A stretch of 17,141 nucleotides of DNA from assembly GCA_019414565.1 (NCBI GenBank), contig DXLU01000012.1:1-17141 (forward strand). The letters run 5' to 3'. This document shows positions 8,217 to 15,269 of the stretch, one piece after another. The DNA is from Collinsella sp. Its GTDB lineage: Bacteria > Actinomycetota > Coriobacteriia > Coriobacteriales > Coriobacteriaceae. The notes below the pieces were generated by a model that worked only from the letters and a program-made list of their open reading frames with translations, was not told where the DNA came from and did not search any database. The translations under genes and the position numbers were made by a program. Every line of letters starts with the position of its first letter. Position 1 is the stretch's first letter.

Positions 8217-9325
8217 TAATTCACCGTTTCAAATAACTTCAGGTAGTACTCTTCGAGCTTGGGCGCTGCCCTAAAGATGTCATAAGATTCAAGCCCCAGA
8301 GATGCTTGGGGATCGGAACGATTAACGACATCCGTGCGTGTGGTAAGGACAGCATTGGACCAGCCCTCAATGCCCGCACTCAACGGAACGAAGCTGCACC
8401 GACCGGATAGCGCGACCTCGTTGGGGACCCTCTCAGAGCAGATGCACGGGAGACCGGAGACCTGGGCCTCAATCGCGACCATTCCGAGGCCCTCGTACAG
8501 ACTAGGGAGAACGAATAAATCAAGCGCCTGATAGACGTCCTGTACATTGGAAATCTGACCGAGAAAACGCACCGCAGACGCAATTCCCAGCGAGCGCGCC
8601 TTTTCCTCCGCCTGCGGTCTCAACTTTCCATCGCCGCAGATAACAAGGATGGAATCAGGATTCTGAGCATAAACCGCCTTGAAAACATCAAGCAAAAACA
8701 GCTGATTCTTCTGGGGGATGAACCTACCGATATTCCCCAATACCAGCGTATCGTCCTGCGCTCCAAGCCCAGCACGTTGCTCATCCCTAATCGATCGATT
8801 GAAAGAAAAACTGCTCAAATCGATAGCATTATTAAAGACAGTAAAATGGGATGAGCCGAACAGCCATTTACCTGCATACTCAGTACAGGCCGCCAAATCA
8901 GTTGGATACCTTGTCGAAAACAGTTTCAAAAAGCCTTTAAGGGCATTTTTTGCAAACTCGCCTTTGCCGCTCGTCGAGTGGCTGTGGGCGATACGCACGG
9001 GTACCCCTGCCTTCTTCGCGGCGCGAAGCGGAAAGACGGAAAGCGCGTTGATATGGCTGTGCACTATCTTCCAGCCCTCTTGCGTAAAGAGGCTTTGAAG
9101 CTCTCGCTGATATTCAATCGCATGCTGGTAGGGCGGAATCTCAAAGATTCGACCACCAAGCGATTCGATCTCTTCACGTGGCACGAGCGTCGAATCTGAA
9201 TCGACAAGAAAATCGAACTGGACTTTACTTCGGTCAATATGGCGATAATAGTTCATGACAACGGCCTCGACGCCGCCGCCAACCATCTTGCCAACAACCT
9301 GGGCTACCCTAATCGGTTCAGTCAT
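8216..9325 (-). CDS. Glycosyltransferase family 4 (EpsF/CapM-like)
   Basis: This is a 369-residue GT-B, family 4 enzyme. The N-terminal domain starts with RVAQVVGKMVGGGVEAVVMN, the GGGVE loop typical of EpsF-like capsule and exopolysaccharide transferases, followed by KIVHSHINALSVFPL and RIAHSHST. The C-terminal domain has LGNIGRFIPQKNQ, VICGDGKL and SLYEGLGMVAIEAQ (E-x7-E for UDP-sugar binding). The ATG at 9325 directly abuts the TAG of the priming transferase (TAGATG), with a G-rich stretch (GGTGGCGGTG) upstream as a loose ribosome-binding site. Its expression may therefore depend on ribosomes finishing the upstream gene, which here contains a premature stop. It probably adds the second sugar to the undecaprenyl-linked acceptor; donor sugar not predictable. 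Confidence 0.88.
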   Translation of the reverse strand: MTEPIRVAQVVGKMVGGGVEAVVMNYYRHIDRSKVQFDFLVDSDSTLVPREEIESLGGRIFEIPPYQHAIEYQRELQSLFTQEGWKIVHSHINALSVFPLRAAKKAGVPVRIAHSHSTSGKGEFAKNALKGFLKLFSTRYPTDLAACTEYAGKWLFGSSHFTVFNNAIDLSSFSFNRSIRDEQRAGLGAQDDTLVLGNIGRFIPQKNQLFLLDVFKAVYAQNPDSILVICGDGKLRPQAEEKARSLGIASAVRFLGQISNVQDVYQALDLFVLPSLYEGLGMVAIEAQVSGLPCICSERVPNEVALSGRCSFVPLSAGIEGWSNAVLTTRTDVVNRSDPQASLGLESYDIFRAAPKLEEYYLKLFETVN

Positions 9326-10012
9326 CTAGCAAGCACCGCCACCGGTAAAGACCTCAACGACCGTGAGGAGAACAATCTTCAGGTCCGTGATTAGGCCGCG
9401 CTTGGCGATGTACTCCAAATCACGGCGGACCATGCCGTCGAAGTCGGTGTCGTTGCGGTCTGTGACTTGCCACCATCCGGTGATGCCGGGCTTCACGGCC
9501 AGGCGCTGCAGGTCATACTCGGTGTACTGCTCCACCTCGCGCGGCAGCGGCGGGCGCGGGCCCACGACGGACATCTGGCCCAGGAATACGTTGAGGAACT
9601 GCGGGAACTCGTCGATGGAGTGCTTGCGGATGAACTTCCCGATCTTGGTGACGCGGGGGTCCTCCTTCATCTTGAACATCGCGCCGGCGATCTCGTTCTG
9701 CCCCTTGAGCTCGGCGAGGCGTTCGTCGGCGTCCCTGTACATGGAGCGGAACTTCCACATGCGGAAGGTGGACAGGCTGCCATCGGGGCGGGTCTGACCC
9801 ACTCAGATCTGGCTGTAGAACGGGTTGCCCTCGCTCTCCAGGCGGATGGCCGCGGCAAGCACAAGGCTGGGTACGGCGATGACGGCCAGCACGCAGCCGC
9901 TGAACACGATGTCGAACGCGCGCTTGACGGCGCGGTAGGCCAGGCGCGAGTTGTCCCAGTCCATGATGGATTGCACAGCCTTATAGCGGCCGACGCCCTC
10001 ACGCTGGCTCAT
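9326..10012 (-). pseudogene. Polyprenyl-phosphate priming sugar transferase, interrupted by in-frame TGA
   Basis: This is a monotopic phosphoglycosyl transferase (PglC/WcaJ C-terminal domain type) that would place the first sugar-phosphate on undecaprenyl phosphate. Read through one TGA at 9805-9803 it gives 228 residues, the usual size of small enzymes of this family. Features in order are KRAFDIVFSGC with the re-entrant membrane helix (about 31-56), NPFYSQI, the interrupted residue 70, VGQ, FRMWKFRSM, the catalytic Asp-Glu pair in HSIDEFPQF (134-135), VGPRPPLP and PGITGWWQV. Relatives have arginine at residue 70 (QxRVG), so CGA to TGA explains the stop. The downstream part could restart at GTG 9802, giving 158 residues without the membrane helix, probably inactive. 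The start is uncertain: the frame stays open to a GTG at 10213 inside nusG. ATG 10012 gives the family length but lacks a good ribosome-binding site. Confidence 0.75.
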
Positions 10013-10160
10013 AGCCTGTGCAATCAGCGCCGCCCCCGCGGGCGCATTACTCTCTGTCACTTCTTTATTAGCAGCCACAATAAAACTTACGTCCCTGTCC
10101 CCAGGACCCCCCCCCGTCCATGAATCAAAATGCGAACGAATTGCCGGTGCAACGTCTCCC
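10013..10160. other. 148-bp gap between nusG-like gene and priming transferase
   Basis: This is the only sizeable gap inside the capsule operon. It holds the G9 run, a GTCC/GGAC-flanked short inverted segment beside it, and possible alternative starts for the transferase (GTG 10078; GTG 10213 lies within nusG). An ATG at 10121 just before the G run is out of frame with the transferase and stops after 17 codons. No clear promoter or terminator is visible. Confidence 0.5.
10107..10115 (-). repeat. Homopolymer of nine G (coding strand) ahead of the priming transferase
   Basis: Nine consecutive C on the plus strand read as G9 in the direction of the capsule operon. Runs of this length are prone to slipped-strand length change. 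The current length keeps the frame open from the GTG at 10213 through to the transferase. A length of 8 or 11 would instead put the ATG at 10121-10119 in frame with it. Whether translation normally passes through the tract is unknown. Confidence 0.8.
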
Positions 10161-10751
10161 TTACGTTTTGCTGGGTACGTCGAGCGGAAGTAACTCCCTA
10201 AAAGCGGAGCCACCTTCGCCCACGTCCACCAGGCACCAGCGTTTATGACGGTCGATCTTCTTTACACGGGCCTCTTGCCCCACCAAGGGCCCCTGCTCTA
10301 TGTGCAGCACGCCGTCTTCTATACGGGCGACGCTGTTGCGCACCACGCCGCTGTCGTCGAGCACGCTGCGGTACCAGTCCTGCGCATCGTCCGGCATGGG
10401 TGCATAGGCCCGCTCCCTGCTACCGGCAATACGGCAGCCAAAGCTCAACTGGGCCAGGGCCTTGTCGAGCAGGGCTGCATCGCGCGTGGCGACGAAGAAA
10501 TATTCCTTGTACATGGGTTTGGTTTGGAGCGACCAGGCGCCGTCCCGCTTAAACCAGAACTCCTTTTGCATCACAAAAGCGTCCTGCATCAGCTCGTGCG
10601 GGATAATGCGGCGGACCTTTTCACAGGTCTCGCGCTCTTTACCATTGGGGGTATGGACCAGATACCAGCGGACGCGGCCTTGCTGGCTGTTGGTGATGGC
10701 GCCGTTAAAGGCACCGGGCAGCTGCTCTTGGCGCCGCATCGTCTGTTCCAT
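10161..10751 (-). CDS. NusG-paralog antitermination protein (LoaP/UpxY-like) heading the capsule operon
   Basis: The 196-residue protein has an N-terminal NGN domain (RVRWYLVHTPNGKERETCEK from residue 26, then KPMYKEYFFVAT) and a C-terminal KOW region (EQGPLVGQEARVKKIDRHKR, about 157-180). Specialised NusG paralogs as first gene of long polysaccharide or antibiotic operons (UpxY in Bacteroides, LoaP in Firmicutes and Actinobacteria) bind RNA polymerase and suppress termination in their own operon; RfaH works similarly. Position at the head of an operon of at least eleven genes fits this. It is not the housekeeping NusG, which sits with secE and rplK. The ATG at 10751 is chosen because AAGGGGG lies six bases upstream; a GTG at 10784 lies within a hairpin. 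The leader contains an SD-pairing hairpin and, further up, the candidate invertible promoter. Confidence 0.85.
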   Translation of the reverse strand: MEQTMRRQEQLPGAFNGAITNSQQGRVRWYLVHTPNGKERETCEKVRRIIPHELMQDAFVMQKEFWFKRDGAWSLQTKPMYKEYFFVATRDAALLDKALAQLSFGCRIAGSRERAYAPMPDDAQDWYRSVLDDSGVVRNSVARIEDGVLHIEQGPLVGQEARVKKIDRHKRWCLVDVGEGGSAFRELLPLDVPSKT

Positions 10752-10755
10752 CTCT

Positions 10756-10799
10756 CGCCCCCTTAACTTGCATCCGCGACGCACGCGGATGCAGGGGCG
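10756..10799 (-). promoter_or_regulatory. Leader-RNA hairpin pairing with the Shine-Dalgarno of the nusG-like gene
   Basis: In the minus-strand transcript GCAUCCGCG (10792-10784) pairs perfectly with CGCGGAUGC (10778-10770) around a five-base loop. Further out, CGCCCC (10799-10794) pairs with GGGGCG (10761-10756), which contains part of the AAGGGGG ribosome-binding site, leaving an eight-base bulge. It could block translation start of the antiterminator, or be the RNA element it recognises; LoaP is known to need a leader hairpin. Confidence 0.6.
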
Positions 10800-10836
10800 T
10801 TAAGAACAGGCTTCTCGCTCGCAGCTAGGCGCAGTC

Positions 10837-10857
10837 GCAAAAGTACAGGTTTTTGTA
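10837..10857 (+). repeat. Left arm of inverted repeat (IR-L) at the capsule promoter
   Basis: The arm has the 15-base core GTACAGGTTTTTGTA preceded by GCAAAA. The core is exactly repeated in inverse orientation at 10950-10964. The arm and its inner flank form an imperfect dyad of two 11-base halves (10837-10847 and 10854-10864) around GGTTTT (10848-10853), the shape of a tyrosine-recombinase crossover site or a protein operator. Confidence 0.85.
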
Positions 10858-10867
10858 TCTTTCGACG

Positions 10868-10893
10868 TTGCTCATTATACGAGCAAACTGCTC
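10868..10893 (-). promoter_or_regulatory. Probable capsule-operon -10 box embedded in overlapping dyads
   Basis: TATAAT is read on the minus strand at 10879-10874. No good -35 hexamer stands 16-18 bases upstream, which suggests an activator-dependent or weak promoter. Two small dyads overlap it: TTGCTC/GAGCAA (10868-10873 and 10881-10886), bracketing the box, and GAGCA/TGCTC (10881-10885 and 10889-10893) just upstream. They look like an operator, though an RNA hairpin cannot be excluded. Confidence 0.5.
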
Positions 10894-10949
10894 ACGTTTT
10901 CCCAGATTACACAAATTGCAGCGCGAACGGACACATCTCCATACGCCTC

Positions 10950-10972
10950 TACAAAAACCTGTACCTTTTTGC
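10950..10972 (-). repeat. Right arm of inverted repeat (IR-R) at the capsule promoter
   Basis: The inverse complement reads GCAAAAAG followed by the same 15-base core as the left arm; the two arms differ by a two-base insertion between the core and the GCAAAA extension. It lies immediately downstream (minus strand) of the second thrS terminator. Confidence 0.85.
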
Positions 10973-10976
10973 ACAA

Positions 10977-11006
10977 CAAAAAAAGCCGCCCTAACCAGCG
11001 GCTTTT
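10977..11006 (-). terminator. Second intrinsic terminator after thrS
   Basis: On the minus strand AAAAGCCGC pairs with GCGGCTTTT around an eight-base loop and is followed by further T residues (seven T in total on the 3' arm and tail). It stands just ahead of the right arm of the inverted repeat and would insulate the capsule promoter from thrS read-through. Confidence 0.85.
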
Positions 11007-11018
11007 CTTCTATAGATA

Positions 11019-11056
11019 ACAAAAAAGGCGACCGCCCGCGAGGACGATCGCCTTTG
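11019..11056 (-). terminator. Intrinsic terminator of thrS
   Basis: About 22 bp after the thrS stop, the minus strand has AAAGGCGATCG and CGGTCGCCTTT as stem arms (one G-U wobble), followed by a T run. It works in tandem with the terminator at 10977-11006. Confidence 0.9.
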
Positions 11057-11077
11057 TTAATTCTTGTTTTGTTTGTG

Positions 11078-12841
<1,764 letters not shown>

Positions 12842-12911
12842 GGGTATGTTTTCTCCTCTCGGATGCCTGATGCAAGTGCGTGCGATGCGCTCGGCGTTTT
12901 TGACTTGCATC

Positions 12912-12939
12912 ATTATAGGCAGGTTGCCTTGGTATACAA
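12912..12939 (-). promoter_or_regulatory. thrS promoter
   Basis: On the minus strand TTGTAT (12939-12934) and TATAAT (12917-12912) are separated by 16 bases. This predicts a start of transcription near 12905 and a leader of about 60 bases. The -35 box begins right after the hairpin at 12941-12971. Confidence 0.75.
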
Positions 12940-12940
12940 G

Positions 12941-12971
12941 CGCCCGCCGTACCTTAATGGCACGGCGGGCG
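12941..12971 (-). terminator. Strong GC hairpin between the zinc-ribbon gene and thrS
   Basis: Thirteen-base arms CGCCCGCCGTACC and GGCACGGCGGGCG flank a five-base loop. The single mismatch becomes a G-U wobble in minus-strand RNA. It probably ends transcripts of the gene ending at 13083, but its U tail is better on the plus strand (ATTTTCT), so it may act in both directions. Confidence 0.6.
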
Positions 12972-13082
12972 ATTTTCTACGCATGCTTCATCGTGTGGGG
13001 CGGGATGTGGGGCGCGTGGCGGCCGTGGGATGCGCGGGGTGCGCGGAGCCCGTGGCTTGCGGCCGGCCCGGCGATGGATGCG

Positions 13083-13514
13083 TTACTGGATGCGAGTTCG
13101 GCAATAGGGGCAGACCTTCCAGTGCGCATCGAGCGGGCGATGGCAGCTGGGGCATACGTTGCGAACCTGGGTGTCGCACACCGGGCAGACGACAAAGTCC
13201 TTCTCGATGGGGGCGCCGCACTGCGGGCAGGTGCCGTACTGGGCAAGCTGGCGCTCGCGCAGAGCCATGTCCAGCTCCTGCTCCTCACGGTCGGACGCGT
13301 AGGAGTGCGGGCGCAGGACCAGGTAGGCAATGAGGCCTACAAACGGGATGAGGGCGATGATGCCCCATGCCACGTAGGCGCTGGCGCCGCGGCGGCGAGC
13401 GTCGATGAACACATAGACGACCGACAGCACATACAGGGCGATGATAAAGCCAACGAAGGCGTAGACGACGCCCATAAGCTGCGGCGACATGAGCTCGGAG
13501 ATGTACTTGGACAT
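13083..13514 (-). CDS. Small membrane protein with two zinc ribbons
   Basis: This is a 143-residue protein of unknown specific function. Residues about 14-37 and 46-68 form two membrane helices; the second (AYVAWGIIALIPFVGLIAYL) resembles the short phospholipase-D-nuclease N-terminal (PLDc_N-like) membrane hairpin. A charged linker (about 72-92) leads to two consecutive zinc ribbons: Cys96-x2-Cys99 with Cys110-x2-Cys113, and Cys121-x2-Cys124 with Cys135-x2-Cys138. The ribbons probably face the cytoplasm. The ATG at 13514 has AAAGG nine bases upstream. It is transcribed separately from thrS, with a hairpin between them, and is divergent from the glycerol-3-phosphate dehydrogenase-like operon. 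Such membrane-anchored zinc-ribbon proteins are widespread in actinobacteria; no catalytic motif is visible. Confidence 0.85.
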   Translation of the reverse strand: MSKYISELMSPQLMGVVYAFVGFIIALYVLSVVYVFIDARRRGASAYVAWGIIALIPFVGLIAYLVLRPHSYASDREEQELDMALRERQLAQYGTCPQCGAPIEKDFVVCPVCDTQVRNVCPSCHRPLDAHWKVCPYCRTRIQ

Positions 13515-13534
13515 TACGGGTACCTTTCGGGGTA

Positions 13535-13557
13535 GTTACAGCTCGAGTTAGTGTAAC
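13535..13557. promoter_or_regulatory. Dyad upstream of the zinc-ribbon gene
   Basis: GTTACA and TGTAAC are separated by 11 bases, 21 bp upstream of the ATG at 13514. The spacing suits a dimeric repressor or activator site. A possible minus-strand -10 (TACACT, 13555-13550) overlaps the right half, without a convincing -35. Confidence 0.4.
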
Positions 13558-13778
13558 ACGGGGGTTAACGATTTGGCAGGTCGCAGGCATGGTCGGATAG
13601 AAACATCTCAATCTGTAACGGGTGGCGGCATCGACCGCGAGCTTGGGTGGTGTTGCCCGCGGTCTAACGAGGTCGACATCCGTGCCGGGTCTCACCTCGT
13701 CTGCCGTTGGCGGGTGTTGCGGGGCTGTTCGCCGCATTGCCGCCGCACTGGGGGTGTGCAGACCGTAGGATAGTCGTA

Positions 13779-13793
13779 TTGACAGCCTGTCAA
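13779..13793. promoter_or_regulatory. Palindromic operator candidate ahead of the glycerol-3-phosphate dehydrogenase-like operon
   Basis: TTGACAG-C-CTGTCAA has perfect seven-base arms around one base, ending 17 bp before the GTG start at 13811. It could bind a substrate-responsive repressor. It contains a TTGACA, but nothing like a -10 follows at the right distance, so an operator is likelier than a -35 box. The rest of the divergent spacer (13558-13778) shows only a GACCGCG/CGCGGTC pair (13633-13639, 13658-13664) and no clear promoter. Confidence 0.5.
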
Positions 13794-13810
13794 CTCGTCT
13801 GGGAGGCACT

Positions 13811-15268
13811 GTGACAGAAACATTTGATATCGCGATTGTGGGCGCGGGCATCACCGGATGCGCCATCGCGCGGCAGCTCGCGCGGTTTGACCTGTCCATT
13901 TGCGTGGTCGAGGCGGCTAACGATATTGCGCTGGGCGCGTCGAAGGCCAATGGCGGCCTGGTGCACGCCGGCTACGATCCGACACCGGGCACCGTAAAGG
14001 CGCAGGTCAACGCCCGTGGCTGCGAGTTGTACGGTACGTGGGCGCAGGAGCTGGGCTTTCTGTTCTGCCGCACCGGGTCGATGGTGTTGGGCTTTAACGA
14101 CGAGGACCGCGCGCATCTGGAGCAGCTACGGTGCAACGGCCTGGCCAACGGAGTGCCCGAGCTGTCGATCGTCGGACCCGACCGCATCCACATATTAGAG
14201 CCGCGCGCCAGTGCCAATGCAACGTGCGCGTTATGGTGCCCATCGACTGGGTTTGTCGACCCGTTTGAGGTTGCCATCGCCGCGCTGGAGAACGCAGTTG
14301 CCAACGGCGTGACGTTTATGCGGTCTGCGCCGGTGGAGGCAATTGAAGTTGCCGGCTCGGATGACGGAGCCACGCGCTTTACGCTGGCGACGCCCGCCGG
14401 AGACGTGCGCTGCCGCTACCTGATCAACGCCGCGGGCAACGGAGCCGCCGACATCTCGCATATGGCAGGCGCCGAGGAGTTCCAGATGGTCTGGCGTCAG
14501 GGCAACATCGTGGTGCTGGATAAGGAGCCGCGCACGCTCACGCCGCTCTACCCCGTACCCACGCCGGTGTCCAAGGGCGTTATCGTGACAGGCACTGTGC
14601 ATGGCAACACCGTGATCACCGCCACGGCTGCCGTGCGCGAACCGGGCGACACGCAGACCTATGCGAGCGATGTGAACGCGCTGCTGACCGGCGCGCGCAA
14701 GCTGGTGCCCGACCTGGACACGCGCCGCGTGGTGCGCGCGTTCGCCGGCGGGCGCCCGGTCATTCAAGGTACGAACGACTTTTTTATTGGGCAGTCGGCC
14801 GTGGTGCCGGGCCTGTTCCAGGCGGCGGGCATTCAGTCGCCGGGCGTGGCGAGCGCGCCGGCCATTGCCGAACGCATGGAACAGGTGCTGCGCAATGCGG
14901 GCGTGACCCTGCGCGAACGTGCCGATTGGGACCCGATCCGCCTTGCGCCGGACGACTTTGACCGCGCGCCGCTTGCGCGCAAGGAAGAGCTCATTGAGTC
15001 CGATCCTGCGTGGGGGCAGATTGTCTGCCGCTGCGAGACGGTGCCCGAGGCCGAGATTGTGACCGCGATCCGACGTCGCCCGGGCGCAGTTTCGGTCGAG
15101 GGCGTTAAGCGCCGCTGCCGTGCCGGCATGGGTCGGTGCCAAAGTGGCTTTTGCCAGAGCCGTGTGGTGGCGATCCTTGCCCGAGAGCTGGACTGCGACC
15201 CCAGCGAGGTATTACTGGAGGACGCCGGATCTTGGCTGGTTGAGGGACCGCTGAAGGGGGTGCGCTAG
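13811..15268 (+). CDS. GlpA-like FAD-dependent glycerol-3-phosphate dehydrogenase with BFD-type [2Fe-2S] domain
   Basis: The 485-residue flavoprotein has an N-terminal DAO/Rossmann domain: DIAIVGAGITGCAIARQLAR (FAD dinucleotide fold, residues 6-25), then GASKANGGLVHAGYDPTPGT and YLINAAGNGA. A C-terminal BFD-like [2Fe-2S] domain follows, with Cys406-x-Cys408, VKRRCRAGMGRCQSGFC and Cys443/Cys448. This arrangement is that of anaerobic GlpA and its relatives, which oxidise sn-glycerol-3-phosphate to dihydroxyacetone phosphate. With the next two genes it forms the three-gene cluster (GlpA-like, FAD/NAD oxidoreductase, DUF1667) known from anaerobic Firmicutes and Thermotoga. The start is a GTG with GGGAGG four bases upstream. 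It begins a plus-strand operon behind a palindromic operator candidate. Another 2-hydroxy-acid or amine substrate is possible; no glycerol kinase gene is in view. Confidence 0.82.
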   Translation: MTETFDIAIVGAGITGCAIARQLARFDLSICVVEAANDIALGASKANGGLVHAGYDPTPGTVKAQVNARGCELYGTWAQELGFLFCRTGSMVLGFNDEDRAHLEQLRCNGLANGVPELSIVGPDRIHILEPRASANATCALWCPSTGFVDPFEVAIAALENAVANGVTFMRSAPVEAIEVAGSDDGATRFTLATPAGDVRCRYLINAAGNGAADISHMAGAEEFQMVWRQGNIVVLDKEPRTLTPLYPVPTPVSKGVIVTGTVHGNTVITATAAVREPGDTQTYASDVNALLTGARKLVPDLDTRRVVRAFAGGRPVIQGTNDFFIGQSAVVPGLFQAAGIQSPGVASAPAIAERMEQVLRNAGVTLRERADWDPIRLAPDDFDRAPLARKEELIESDPAWGQIVCRCETVPEAEIVTAIRRRPGAVSVEGVKRRCRAGMGRCQSGFCQSRVVAILARELDCDPSEVLLEDAGSWLVEGPLKGVR

Positions 15269-15269
15269 G

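Larger units (their letters stand above)
10837..10972 (-). promoter_or_regulatory. Candidate invertible promoter segment controlling the capsule operon
   Basis: Two inverted arms enclose 92 bp that contain a TATAAT box pointing to the nusG-like gene. The segment lies between the thrS terminators and the capsule operon, exactly where a phase-variable capsule promoter would sit; Bacteroides capsule loci have invertible promoters directly ahead of upxY. In the present orientation the promoter would be ON; inverted, it would face the thrS terminators. No recombinase gene is in the window. Alternatives are paired operators, a small MITE-like repeat with terminal inverted repeats (no target duplication seen), or a long-range RNA stem. 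Confidence 0.5.

Noticed and set aside
9803..9805. TGA as a selenocysteine codon or reassigned codon
   Set aside because: The family position is an Arg, not a Cys; no selenocysteine insertion hairpin is evident after the codon; other genes in the window end with ordinary TAA/TAG and no second internal TGA is needed.
10837..10972. IS element or integrated mobile element
   Set aside because: No transposase or integrase frame is inside the 136 bp and no target duplication flanks it; a MITE remains possible and is listed as an alternative.
12842..12905. T-box riboswitch ahead of thrS
   Set aside because: The predicted leader is only about 60 bases, with no room for stem I, T-box sequence and terminator.
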